DNA of 64,000 nucleotides from Pseudopedobacter sp035496935 (GCA_035496935.1 DATJED010000014.1:186001-250000); one strand, 5' to 3'. Numbered from the stretch's first letter, positions 1-10,156 are shown. Notes: a model not told the origin generated them from the sequence alone. Program-made: numbers and translations.

Positions 1-3000
1 CAAATATTCTGGATAAGTGAATTTTTGAGCGATACCTGTTTTCAACATATATCCTTCACCCGCTTTTAAATAGGTTAAAGAACCCTTCCAACCAACTGCT
101 GTACTATAAATTGCAAATAACGATTGCGATTTTATTAAATCACCGTCACTGGGATTTAAGTTTGCCAACGCATCTGTAACAGGGATGTTTTTAGAAACAA
201 CAAAAGGTAACCAGTTCCAATTTTGGCTTAAGTCAAAAGACCACGTATTTAAATCAACAGGGACTCCTTTGATATTTAATTTCTGTGCGGCTGAAAGTTT
301 GATTTTGTACATTTTGTTGTTTGAAATGCCTCCATTGCTCGAAACCGTTCCAGACCAGCCACTTTCAGTTGGATTTGGATTGCTTTGGTAAGCATCAAAT
401 AGTGCCGGAGCGTTGGACATGATCAAATCTGAGGTATTCAGAACGAGCGTGTTTGTAAGCGCATTTAAATTACCGAACCTGGCATCAGTTACGTTGAAAG
501 AAGTCCATGTCCAGCCTTGGTTAAAGGAAAGTTGTTGCCCGGTTACTTCCGTGTTACTGAAAATAGCAGGCCGGGTATAAGTCCCTACAATCTCATCCGG
601 TATATAAGGAATAGTGAATTTATCGTCTAAAAGTGCTTCTTTTAGTTTCCCGTCAGAAGCGTCCCAAATATAAAATGAGATATTTTCGCCACTCACTTCA
701 TTGCTATATACGGTCAGATATACAAAGTATTCTTTGAAACTCGCATCGTAAATAATACTGGTAATTCCGCGAACCTCGCCGTTAACGGTTGCCACCACCT
801 TATCGTAAGGATCATCAGAAAAAACACCTTCGGTTTTAACTTTTCCAATGATATTCATCGATTGGCTAAACTTACTGGCGTCCAACGTTAAGGTAGGTTC
901 TTTTTCCAATACCCTTAAGTTTAATTGTATTTTTTCATTATAGCCATTACCCGTAGCTAATGATAAAACAGTATTGTAATTTCCTATTGCCAAATCACTG
1001 TCTACCTTTGCCGTTAATGTCATCTTTGCGTTTGGCGCAATAGTTCCCGAGTTTGCTGATAATGTTAGCCAGCTAGGCAAATCAATGGTATATGGTTGTG
1101 CAGTTCCTCCCATGTTAATTATTGTGATTTCGAAAGACAGCTCTTCATTGGTGCGTTTCATTAAATCCACCACATCACTTTGCCCTTCTGCAAACCACTT
1201 TATCGGGTTCTTGTTAATAAGCGCACTCCAGGTTACCGGCGACTGTTGCCTGTTATCTGCCATGTCATTAAGGTTAGAAACCGTAATGTAGGCTACTTTT
1301 CCTTCGATGCTTGCCCAGTTTGTAATTTGCGGATTCAATACTATTTCGTCTCCGTTTATTACAGGGGTTACCACAATCGATTCCGATGGGCGGAGCGGTT
1401 TGATGGCCGGGGTTTCATCAGAAAAAGCAAGTGGCTTATTGTTTAACAACGCGTAACTGCTTACTTTTTCTGAAGCGTTTAGCGGATAGTAATATGCCGG
1501 GCCGTTTGCATTGGCTGTTTCTGGTTTATTGAATGAAGCATATAATATCAATCCGGTAGTTTTAAAATCAAGTTCATTATATCGATCGGATTTTATCTGT
1601 TCGCCATCCCGGGCAGTTTCCCAAAGGCGCAATTCATCTATCAATCCAATATAATTTTGATCAATACTAACAGGATTAATTTGACCTCTGGCTCCAACAA
1701 AGATACTGCTGGAAGAAAATCCTCCTAAATCAGAACTTGGATAAGATGCTAACTGATTACCATCAACATACATTCGGATAGTTCCGTTTCTGGTTAGGCT
1801 CATTGCGATATGATGCCAGCTATCATCATTTACTTTAACACTGCCAAATGGAAATGCTTTCGCTTCTGCCTGCAACTCAATGTTGCCCGTAGCATTCAGG
1901 TTTATAGCCCATTTATTTCTGTAGCCATTGCTTTCAATTCCATCACTAGTATCTCCTTTTCCATTAGAAAATAGCGTTGCAATTCCATTCTGATTGGTTT
2001 TCATCCAAAACGAGAGTGTGGCATCCATTTCCTTAGAAATTATGACTTTAGCAGCTTCTGAAAAGGTTAAATGATTAGTGCCGTCAAAGGCGTAGGCCGT
2101 ACCTTTCGGATTGATATCCCAATTGGTATTGGCAATAGCCATGTGTTTAAATCGGGCCAAGTCCTTGGCAACTATTCCGCTACCTTCATTCATTGGCCAA
2201 TACCCTAAAAGATCTGTTTCGTTGCCGTTCAATAAGGTATTCATATTGGCTACTGAGGCTTCCCGGGTTATATTCCGTTTCCAAAACCGAAGATCGTGTA
2301 CGTTTCCTTTAAAGGTATTACCACCCAGTATAACAGGGTTATCGTTACTGAAACTTAATTTTGTACTAAGCGCAAGAGTTTGCTTTTCTTTGTCATTTTC
2401 TATGATTGTCAATCTATTAGCAGTAGCATCATAAGAAAGCGCATAGTGATTAAATGTGTTGTCTTTTGTGATTGTTGTGCGGATGCTTTGACCGCCGATA
2501 GTATATTTTAAGTCGTTATCTATCAGTTCTACGGTGATTCCGTTACTTTGGCTTAATAAGGCAGAAGTTCCGGCCGGGCTTGAATTTTTCAACCAAAATT
2601 CGATGCTAAAATCTCCGGTAGTAATAGCAGGTTTATTGATGGTAGCGGTATTGTTTGAACCATTAAAAGCAAGCGAAACTTCATGCTTTACAGGGCTCTG
2701 ATTTTTTTGTACTAAAAATTCAAACTTAGTTACCGTTCCGTTGGTTTTAACTGGTTCATTAAATTTTAAGGTTAAATCATCACCAAGATTTAAAGTTCCG
2801 TTTTTTGGCGTAGGTGTTCCAAAGAGAACAGGAGCAGTAAGATCTACCTTTCCTTCTACAATTTCAGATTCGAAGGCGGTTTGATTATTGCAACTTGTAC
2901 GGGCCCGCAGTTCATAGCTCCCGTTAGCCAAACCTAATCCGGCGATATCCCAGGCGTAATTTAATTCAGCGCCTTGTATCAATTCAATATTAGTATCGCC

Positions 3001-6000
3001 ACCGCTAAGAGCCACATCATAATCTTGCTGTATTTTATAATAGGTTCTTAATCCAATCCAATCAGGCGTTCCTTTTAACCGATACTCTAAATTAATCTTT
3101 TGGAAACTGGCAAAGCTGGTATTATAACCACCCAATTTTATATTTATGGGCTTTGTAGTTGTACTAGTGTAGGCAGTATTCCGGTTCATCAGCCAATTGT
3201 TTGACGGAGCTATAATTGTTACTGGCGAACAAGCAGGAACAAAATTTGCCGATACCAGTACAGTATCTATCGCATTTCCGTCGCAAACAGATTCCAAAGA
3301 CACTTTTATGTTTTTATAGTCAAACTGGTCTTGTTTTACTTTTTTAAGTGTCATGGTGTATAGCACCGTTTTCCCTGCGGGAATATTTACAATTGTTCCG
3401 TTAGGTTCGATATTGATTGCTGCATTGTCTGGGTTTGTACTTTGATCTACCACCAATTTAAATGTCGCATCTTTATCTGCTGTGCTTGTATTGCGTAGAT
3501 GGAGTACAAACTCTGCATTTCTGCCATCAAATATTCCGGCAACATCTGCGTCTTCTACCGTTATCTCTGGTTTTTCCAACGGTATAGTTGCCACAGTGAG
3601 CGCCATGCGGTCAGGTTCAGGAAGATCTACAATAGTAGCTGAAGGATTAGTGACATTGGCATGAGTTGGATTGTAAAAATGCGACAGTTCTGCACCCTCG
3701 TAAGGGCAGGAAGTTTGCCCGCCTTTAGTAATAAAAATAGGTCCGTTTCCATCAAAAGCATTAATTACATCAACACTGAACTGGTTATTTGCATCATGAT
3801 CTTTAAGTGTATAACTGATGTTTGTGGTTTCCTCACTATCATCTTCGCTCGAACTTCCAGTTCCAGAGCCGTTGCTGGTGCTGGTTTCCATTCCAAAACC
3901 AGATCCGTTAACGGTGGCCCCAACAGATGCAAGAAATGATTCATCTAATTGCAATTCATAGGAGAGCGAAGAAGTACTTAAACGCCCTATTTCAAACCCT
4001 TTTGTGAGTTCGCCAATTCCGGCGTCAAAAGAAATATTTTCAAAAAAGGTCGTGTTTAATAAATCTTTAAGTTGCTTGGCCGATTCGGATAACGTATGCG
4101 TTACCGGATCTTTCAAACTTTCTATAATTGCATTTAAGGATGCTTTTAACTGGTCTTTATCTTTAAGTGCCTGGTATTTTGTTAATTCGTTGTTTAAAAT
4201 TATTTTTCTCCAAAGATTTATAGACGATTGATAAGCGCTTTTTGTAAGCACCCCATTCTTGTTTTCCTCCAAAGCTCCAGACTCAATCTGATTAATAAGG
4301 TCTAAATACTGAGGAATAATTTCGTTTAAGATATGATGCTGGGTATAAATAAATACCGTTTTTTCTGGCGACTCGTTAAAATACATCGCTTTATTAACCT
4401 TTGGATATAATTTGGCAGATTTAGTGGTGCTGCCGTTCATATAGGTTACTGCAATCGGTGCTGAATTAGCTGTTGTTGAGGTCACTAATTCATTGTAGGT
4501 TCCATAAAACTGGTTAGCCGAAGTTCCGATATACAAATCGGCATCACCTCCAACCCAATCTGGTTCATCGCTGGTTGAAATCGTTTGGTTAAAGCTATAA
4601 GTATCAGTCACACTTTTTCCATTGGTGGAGGATTGCGAGGTACTTACCCCAGTAGTCACATCATTGGTGCTTTCTGTTTCTATTACCGGTCCGGCCAGCC
4701 CTCCACCAACGCTCATTTTAAAGCCAAGGGAAACCGTGGTACTTAAATCACTGCTGTTACTGGAGGTGGAGGTGCTTTCTTTTGAGAAACTAAAAGAAGA
4801 ACCTTTTTCTATAGTCGCCGAACTGCCCGATCCCGGTGGATCCCTTAAAATAATGTCAGGTATTTCTGGTCCCGCAGTTACAAAAGTTTGTGAGCCGTCA
4901 GCAACGCCCCCTAGCAATATACCTTCTTTTTTATAACCTGTTAACGGATAATCAACCCCGTTAGATCTGTATTTTAAATCAATGCTTCTTTTAAAGCCAG
5001 TAGCCTCATCTATGTTCGGCGTTCCTCCTTTAAAAGTGTATATCAATATGCTTGGGTCTTTTGGAGAAACTGTTATTTTCTCGCTGTTCTCTAAAGCCAG
5101 GTTATTGGTTGCAATTAAAGTCCCTCCTTCTACAGGAACGGTATTGATAACAGGGTTGGTAATGCTTTTATCATAATTATAATAAATTTCCTGACCTTGA
5201 ACTTCAATGGTATAGTCGGCAAATTGGCTGTAAACTGGGGTGGCTTGTTGTGGCGATACGGTATAGGTAATACCCCCAGAAACTATGGTTGCATCAGAAG
5301 TTTGGCTCAATACCTTTTGTATAGGATTTGCGATATGGGTGAATTTCAGAACTTCCTGATAGGCTTGTCCGGTAATGGTGTCTTTTCCCTGAATAAACGT
5401 TGGATATTGTAAGCCTTTTATAGCCGTAAAATTGATGGTTCTGTCGGCATCTAAAATAGGCGTGTTATCTGGGTTTTTACCGCTGGTAAATATCAGATCA
5501 TTTTTAGACAGCATGTAATTTAAGGGCAATAGAGAAACTCGGTATTCACCCGTTTCTATATTAGTTGCAAACGTTGTTTTATATTCTGGTGTAACACTGG
5601 TTGCACCGGTTGGCAAGTAACCCAGTGTTAATTGCGCTTTTCCAATATTGTTTTCAGAAGTATAAACTATTGTTCTATTTACTCCGTCTGCATCTTTATA
5701 AGCATAAGTTTTTTTTCCATCATACCCAAAACCAATCTTTTTTTCAGCTTGCACAGTTCCGCCAACCACACGGCCTACCACAATTACCTTGGTGTTATCA
5801 ATAAAAGTAACGGGTTCGTCGCTGTCTTCAAAAAAGTCCTGATAGGTATTAGTAGTATAGGTTGTTCCATTTATTACAGAAACGTCTTTGGCAGGATACC
5901 GGCCATCGTATTCAAATGTATGCCCGTTTTTGGTTAAAGTGATGGCGTGTTTTCCTATTGGCACTTCAATGGTAAACCGGCCATCAATATCAGTTTGGAC

Positions 6001-7962
6001 AGGATTGTTATTGGCATCAATAGCCTGTACATTATCAATACTTACATAAGCTCCCGGAACAGGAATTTGTGCATATCTATTCAGTTTGGTAATTTTTCCC
6101 GTCGCATCTTTCTCTGCCCAATATTCTCCTTTTTGGTATTTTAGATTGTCTTTTATATACGCGTTATAAGTTTCATTATCCTTAATATCGCCTGTTATTG
6201 GTGCATCTGAAGTTGGCGGAAAAACCCCTCTACTATCATAAACCGCTATTCCTTTAAATACAAACGAAGAATTATCAACAAAGTCGATTTTATTGACCAC
6301 TGTTGAGCCTATACCTATAAAAGCTAATTGCTGTTTCGGGTTAAACTCATGTTTCCCAAGCGAAGGTACAATGGTAAAGGAATCTCCATTTCCGCTATAA
6401 GGCACCGCAGATATTACATAATTACCAAATTCATCTGTTACCCCTAAAACACCAAGCTGGCTGTTGGTTGGTATGTTATCACCGCCATTGGCAAATGTAG
6501 GCCTTTGCGAAGGTGTAAATGATGAATTACTTAGTTTAGCATCATTACCATGAAAATTAAAACCTGTACGGGCCAAATCATAGGCATAATCACCAATTTT
6601 TTCGTTGGCACTGATGTAAGTGTTTAATCCACTTTCATTCCCACTTAAATAACGGCGGAAATCGCGTTTAATTTGTGCGGGGCTAAGGGCTGTTTCCCAT
6701 ACCCTAAACTCATCTAAGTAAGCCGTACTTCCTCCACCAATTTTGAAATGAGTCCATGTTTGAGGTTGCCCATTTGCTGATGTATTTAAATTAACGGTTT
6801 TATTTATAATATCAATTCTTTCTGCCGGTAATCCGCTTTTAGCTAAAATGCTGGTCATTTTGGCCTTGTAATTAGCGTCAATTAGGCGTCCATTAATATA
6901 AAATTCAGGAGATTTATTATCTCTAATTACCACACTAAAATGAGTGAAAGAGGTAGCCATGTTGCTTACTGGCACCAAAATATCGTCTCCGTTGTTATCA
7001 ATTTCACCGTTTGGATAATAACCCCAAACAGCAACATATGCATCCCCTAAGATTAATTGAATATATTTATCAGCCGAATAATTAAGTTTAAAAGTTAAAG
7101 ATTCGTTAGCATCACTTCCTAATGTGTATAAAGATGTCGCAGATGATGTTTCGGTAGCTGGCTTTAACCATGTTTGTAAAGTGATAGCATCTTTCAGACT
7201 TTTATGTAAGTGAGGTACTGAAACATAGCCGCCAACCGGTATTTTTAAGGAACTCCCAAATTGTAGTGTGTTACCTGTAGGATTGGCAACCACCAGTACA
7301 TCTTTTACCGGATTGCCACCTGTAAAGCTAATGTTACCCGTAATTACCCCAGTAGGGTTTCTGTAACCTATACCGGTAATATAGGTGGTATACGGAATTT
7401 CTAAACCTTCAACTTCTACGCCTTTTGCCGCTATTTTATAACGGTACAATTTACCGCCTTCCACATTATTATCTACAAAAGTTCCGGCATCGGCAGGTAG
7501 TGTTTTTAATGCTTTACCCCAGTTTGGATTTTGACTGTCAATATCTTCTGTGCGATAGACCGAAATACTCACAATTTTATCCCGGTTCTGTTTAATATCC
7601 CAATTAACCTCAATTCTATCACTAAAATAACCCTTAGAAACTGTGAAAGCATCCTCAGAAAAAGTATTGTACCGGTAACGAATTCCCCAAGGAAAACCTA
7701 AATCTTGCTGATAGTTTTGACTAGGGTTATTGGTATGAGGAGCATCAATTACACCCATATACGGCAAACCGACCTGCAGACTTACCTTTTGTATGGTAAA
7801 TGTTTTATTTACGCCATTTATCTTTTGTGTTAAGGTATGATTTAGGTTGTCTTTTTCAGAAGCAGCCGCACCAATTACGGTAGCCACACCTTTTTGCTCC
7901 TGAGCAAATAAAGTGCAGCAGCTTAATACCATTACAGATAGTACAAGTATATATTTCTTCAT
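1..7962 (-). CDS. Giant secreted multidomain LamG protein (3' end beyond window)
   Basis: An uninterrupted frame of 2654 codons starts at ATG 7962 and is still open at base 1. It begins with a signal peptide (MKKYILVLSVMVLSCC, then TLFAQ). Approximate layout by residue: Fn3-like 105-185; carboxypeptidase-regulatory-like beta sandwich 205-235; LamG/concanavalin-like 240-440 (ends AYLDEFRVWETALSPAQIK); a second regulatory-like domain 625-680; a Ser/Thr-rich segment 1040-1135; a helical region 1190-1310; a second Ser/Thr/Gly-rich segment 1324-1388; CARDB/Fn3-like 1455-1540; Big_5-like 1705-1760; LamG 1760-1925; LamG 1950-2135; and two Trp-rich repeats from about 2470 to the edge. It should be exported to the outside or the cell surface; the C-terminus, where a type IX secretion signal would lie, is not visible. 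It follows the collar-domain gene by 48 bp and is probably co-transcribed with it. The function is unknown; adhesion or glycan binding is inferred from the LamG domains. Confidence 0.9.
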   Translation of the reverse strand, partial: MKKYILVLSVMVLSCCTLFAQEQKGVATVIGAAASEKDNLNHTLTQKINGVNKTFTIQKVSLQVGLPYMGVIDAPHTNNPSQNYQQDLGFPWGIRYRYNTFSEDAFTVSKGYFSDRIEVNWDIKQNRDKIVSISVYRTEDIDSQNPNWGKALKTLPADAGTFVDNNVEGGKLYRYKIAAKGVEVEGLEIPYTTYITGIGYRNPTGVITGNISFTGGNPVKDVLVVANPTGNTLQFGSSLKIPVGGYVSVPHLHKSLKDAITLQTWLKPATETSSATSLYTLGSDANESLTFKLNYSADKYIQLILGDAYVAVWGYYPNGEIDNNGDDILVPVSNMATSFTHFSVVIRDNKSPEFYINGRLIDANYKAKMTSILAKSGLPAERIDIINKTVNLNTSANGQPQTWTHFKIGGGSTAYLDEFRVWETALSPAQIKRDFRRYLSGNESGLNTYISANEKIGDYAYDLARTGFNFHGNDAKLSNSSFTPSQRPTFANGGDNIPTNSQLGVLGVTDEFGNYVISAVPYSGNGDSFTIVPSLGKHEFNPKQQLAFIGIGSTVVNKIDFVDNSSFVFKGIAVYDSRGVFPPTSDAPITGDIKDNETYNAYIKDNLKYQKGEYWAEKDATGKITKLNRYAQIPVPGAYVSIDNVQAIDANNNPVQTDIDGRFTIEVPIGKHAITLTKNGHTFEYDGRYPAKDVSVINGTTYTTNTYQDFFEDSDEPVTFIDNTKVIVVGRVVGGTVQAEKKIGFGYDGKKTYAYKDADGVNRTIVYTSENNIGKAQLTLGYLPTGATSVTPEYKTTFATNIETGEYRVSLLPLNYMLSKNDLIFTSGKNPDNTPILDADRTINFTAIKGLQYPTFIQGKDTITGQAYQEVLKFTHIANPIQKVLSQTSDATIVSGGITYTVSPQQATPVYSQFADYTIEVQGQEIYYNYDKSITNPVINTVPVEGGTLIATNNLALENSEKITVSPKDPSILIYTFKGGTPNIDEATGFKRSIDLKYRSNGVDYPLTGYKKEGILLGGVADGSQTFVTAGPEIPDIILRDPPGSGSSATIEKGSSFSFSKESTSTSSNSSDLSTTVSLGFKMSVGGGLAGPVIETESTNDVTTGVSTSQSSTNGKSVTDTYSFNQTISTSDEPDWVGGDADLYIGTSANQFYGTYNELVTSTTANSAPIAVTYMNGSTTKSAKLYPKVNKAMYFNESPEKTVFIYTQHHILNEIIPQYLDLINQIESGALEENKNGVLTKSAYQSSINLWRKIILNNELTKYQALKDKDQLKASLNAIIESLKDPVTHTLSESAKQLKDLLNTTFFENISFDAGIGELTKGFEIGRLSTSSLSYELQLDESFLASVGATVNGSGFGMETSTSNGSGTGSSSEDDSEETTNISYTLKDHDANNQFSVDVINAFDGNGPIFITKGGQTSCPYEGAELSHFYNPTHANVTNPSATIVDLPEPDRMALTVATIPLEKPEITVEDADVAGIFDGRNAEFVLHLRNTSTADKDATFKLVVDQSTNPDNAAINIEPNGTIVNIPAGKTVLYTMTLKKVKQDQFDYKNIKVSLESVCDGNAIDTVLVSANFVPACSPVTIIAPSNNWLMNRNTAYTSTTTKPINIKLGGYNTSFASFQKINLEYRLKGTPDWIGLRTYYKIQQDYDVALSGGDTNIELIQGAELNYAWDIAGLGLANGSYELRARTSCNNQTAFESEIVEGKVDLTAPVLFGTPTPKNGTLNLGDDLTLKFNEPVKTNGTVTKFEFLVQKNQSPVKHEVSLAFNGSNNTATINKPAITTGDFSIEFWLKNSSPAGTSALLSQSNGITVELIDNDLKYTIGGQSIRTTITKDNTFNHYALSYDATANRLTIIENDKEKQTLALSTKLSFSNDNPVILGGNTFKGNVHDLRFWKRNITREASVANMNTLLNGNETDLLGYWPMNEGSGIVAKDLARFKHMAIANTNWDINPKGTAYAFDGTNHLTFSEAAKVIISKEMDATLSFWMKTNQNGIATLFSNGKGDTSDGIESNGYRNKWAINLNATGNIELQAEAKAFPFGSVKVNDDSWHHIAMSLTRNGTIRMYVDGNQLASYPSSDLGGFSSSSIFVGARGQINPVSIDQNYIGLIDELRLWETARDGEQIKSDRYNELDFKTTGLILYASFNKPETANANGPAYYYPLNASEKVSSYALLNNKPLAFSDETPAIKPLRPSESIVVTPVINGDEIVLNPQITNWASIEGKVAYITVSNLNDMADNRQQSPVTWSALINKNPIKWFAEGQSDVVDLMKRTNEELSFEITIINMGGTAQPYTIDLPSWLTLSANSGTIAPNAKMTLTAKVDSDLAIGNYNTVLSLATGNGYNEKIQLNLRVLEKEPTLTLDASKFSQSMNIIGKVKTEGVFSDDPYDKVVATVNGEVRGITSIIYDASFKEYFVYLTVYSNEVSGENISFYIWDASDGKLKEALLDDKFTIPYIPDEIVGTYTRPAIFSNTEVTGQQLSFNQGWTWTSFNVTDARFGNLNALTNTLVLNTSDLIMSNAPALFDAYQSNPNPTESGWSGTVSSNGGISNNKMYKIKLSAAQKLNIKGVPVDLNTWSFDLSQNWNWLPFVVSKNIPVTDALANLNPSDGDLIKSQSLFAIYSTAVGWKGSLTYLKAGEGYMLKTGIAQKFTYPEYL

Positions 7963-8010
7963 AAGGAAATTTTGTTAGGATTTAGAGAAAGGACAAACAG
8001 CTAGTGAGGA

Positions 8011-8907
8011 TTATATTTTTATGATATAATTTACTCCGTAGTTGATTGGGCGAGTTTCTGCTGTGCCGGTATTACCTGTATTTCCTACTACATTATGCGT
8101 ATGTTCTCCGGCATCTTTCATTATTGCAGAATCATGTATATTAGGCTCATCACTTGTATTGTCAGTTTTATTACTTGTATATTGACCATTTTGTACTAAG
8201 ATTCTATTAAAAGAACCATTATTATGATTATGGTTGCCTGCACTATTTGTTTTAATATTAACACTATGCAAATGCGATTTGATATCATCCTGTTGAACCG
8301 TTTTTAAAGCTGGTCCTGCATGTCCTGTTTCTGATGTACCTGTTCCACGTAAAAACATCCCCTGCAGATTAGGAGTAGTAGTTCCTCCCAATAAAGCTTT
8401 CAAGCTGGCGGTATTTGCATTATCTGGGAAAGAGCTTCCATCACAAAGCAACCAACCGTTTGGTGCTACGGTTCCTATAAAAGGCATAATGGAACCCGTT
8501 GGAACACCGTTTTGTGCATAAATAGCATAAGGAACTGCCTGTAATTTTTCATTAGAAAAAACCACACTCCCCTGCACAACTTTTAAATAAGCAGAATGGG
8601 TACTGATTTGATTGTATTGTAACTGGTCTATGTCTAACACATAAGAGAATACACCGAAATTATCTGTTTTTACGTTTGCTGTTTTGGTAAGAATAGTTTG
8701 TTCGCTATTACCAGTCCCTAAGTAATAAACCTTGAAAACAAGTGCCAATTGGTCAATGTTAGCCAAGGCGGCATTACTTTCGTCCCGGGCAATTCCTTGG
8801 ATAGACATGCCGGAGGAAGTTACGTTAGTTTGTGCATTTACATTTAAAGTAGTAATAAACACTGATGCGATTAAAAAAGTGAAGTATAGTCTTTTCATAA
8901 TTTTCAT
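8011..8907 (-). CDS. Secreted phage tail collar domain protein
   Basis: 298 residues with a signal peptide (MKRLYFTFLIASVFITTLNVNA cleaved before QTN). Residues about 28-130 form a beta-rich N-terminal domain often seen in Bacteroidota secreted proteins. A tail-collar domain begins at about residue 137 (IGTVAPNGWLLCDGSSFP) and ends in TRPINYGVNYIIKI. Three H-x-H motifs (SHLHS, GNHNHN, EHTHN) resemble the metal-binding HxH motifs of trimeric tail-fibre tips. There are no other phage genes nearby. The gene lies 48 bp upstream of the giant LamG gene, so the two may act together outside the cell. ATG codons at 8907 and 8898 are both possible starts. Confidence 0.85.
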   Translation of the reverse strand: MKIMKRLYFTFLIASVFITTLNVNAQTNVTSSGMSIQGIARDESNAALANIDQLALVFKVYYLGTGNSEQTILTKTANVKTDNFGVFSYVLDIDQLQYNQISTHSAYLKVVQGSVVFSNEKLQAVPYAIYAQNGVPTGSIMPFIGTVAPNGWLLCDGSSFPDNANTASLKALLGGTTTPNLQGMFLRGTGTSETGHAGPALKTVQQDDIKSHLHSVNIKTNSAGNHNHNNGSFNRILVQNGQYTSNKTDNTSDEPNIHDSAIMKDAGEHTHNVVGNTGNTGTAETRPINYGVNYIIKI

Positions 8908-8916
8908 TGATTTTTA

Positions 8917-8930
8917 ACTTGTACGCAAGT
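8917..8930. promoter_or_regulatory. Short inverted repeat in the divergent promoter region
   Basis: ACTTG-TACG-CAAGT, a perfect 5-bp inverted repeat with a 4-bp spacer, lies in the 100-bp region between the divergent AraC-type regulator and the collar gene, 10 bp upstream of the collar start. It could be an operator or a leader hairpin. It is short and could be chance. Confidence 0.25.
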
Positions 8931-9007
8931 AAGCATAATAAGGTTAGTTAGTAAGGTAGATATAGTATAAAATTCTATATTCGTTACATATTTTGGATAT
9001 TTGACAC

Positions 9008-10138
9008 ATGTATTTAGATGTAATAGCATTACTTGTGGGCTTTTTATGCCTTTTTGTAGTCTGTCTCATGCTTTTTAATCAAAAGCCAAATCGTATAACA
9101 AATGGCTATCTGATTATTATTTTAATTGTAGTTGGCTTGCAGCGTTTTCTTTATGCTATAGATATTTTAGGGCTTACAACCAGTACATACAGCCCCTTAA
9201 GAATAAAACCTTTACTTGCTTTTTACATCGTTCCTGTTTACTACTTATTTTTTAGCAGGCTTATTTACGGCACCGGCAAGTTGAAAAGAGAGTTATTGCA
9301 TTTCATTTTTCCAACAGTGTTGGTTCTAATCAATTTGGTATATGTTAATTACAACGTTAACCGCTTGCTCTATCTATGCTGTTCTGTGACTTATTTTGTA
9401 TTTATTCTTGCGATGGCTAAAAAATTTATTTTCAGAAAAAACCCATCTATGCTAAATAAAATAAGCTACAAGGCAACAAAGAGCTGGTTGTTATTAATGG
9501 TTACCTTAACTTTTTTACTAATTATTTACTCTAATTTTTTTCCTTATAGGGATTTATACTCCCGATTGAATTTAAGTTCCTTTTATAGGTATTCTTCCTT
9601 AGTTTGGTTTGGGCTACTTCTCTATATGTTTAAAAACCCGGTCATTATATTTGGCGAACAATCTTTGTTAAAAAACATTCAATTAAATGAACCACAAGAT
9701 TTTCAAGTATGGAACCATAAGCCTTTAAAAGCTATAGAGGATAAAGACAAAATTGTGAACAACACTATTTTGAACAGAGTAGATTCCATTATTCTGGAAA
9801 TCAAAACGCTACAGAAATCAGTGCCTTTAATCTCTAAAACCACTTTAAATACTACAACTTTAGCTACAGAATTAAAAGTCCCAAAACGGCATTTAGATTT
9901 TATATTTAAATACTATTGCCATTACTCAATCAATGATTTTAGTAATCTGGTTAAAGTAAATTATGCATTAACGCTCATCGGGGAGGGATATCTTGAAAAC
10001 TATACGGTGGATTCTTTAGGGAAAGAATGTTTATTTAATTCTCGATTCACCTTTTCAAAAAACTTCAAAAAATTTGTTGGCGTATCTGTCAGCGAATTTG
10101 TAAGTACTCACGCTAATGGAAAGGTTATCGACATTTAG
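9008..10138 (+). CDS. Membrane-bound AraC-family transcriptional regulator
   Basis: 376 residues. The first ~215 are very hydrophobic with about seven membrane segments (for example LDVIALLVGFLCLFVVCLML and YLIIILIVVGLQRFLYAI). After a linker, residues about 265-370 look like an AraC/HTH_18 DNA-binding domain: TTLATELKVPKRHLDFIFK (first helix-turn-helix) and LGKECLFNSRFTFSKNFKKF (second, with the family SRFTFSKNFKK pattern). This layout (multi-helix membrane sensor plus AraC domain) is common in Bacteroidota. The gene is divergent from the collar/giant LamG pair, 100 bp away, so it is the natural candidate to regulate them. No ligand can be inferred. Confidence 0.85.
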   Translation: MYLDVIALLVGFLCLFVVCLMLFNQKPNRITNGYLIIILIVVGLQRFLYAIDILGLTTSTYSPLRIKPLLAFYIVPVYYLFFSRLIYGTGKLKRELLHFIFPTVLVLINLVYVNYNVNRLLYLCCSVTYFVFILAMAKKFIFRKNPSMLNKISYKATKSWLLLMVTLTFLLIIYSNFFPYRDLYSRLNLSSFYRYSSLVWFGLLLYMFKNPVIIFGEQSLLKNIQLNEPQDFQVWNHKPLKAIEDKDKIVNNTILNRVDSIILEIKTLQKSVPLISKTTLNTTTLATELKVPKRHLDFIFKYYCHYSINDFSNLVKVNYALTLIGEGYLENYTVDSLGKECLFNSRFTFSKNFKKFVGVSVSEFVSTHANGKVIDI

Positions 10139-10156
10139 TTAGTAGAACTAAAAACA

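Noticed and set aside
8011..8907. Tail-collar domain as a sign of a prophage
   Set aside because: The protein has a signal peptide and no other phage-like gene, integrase or att site is near.
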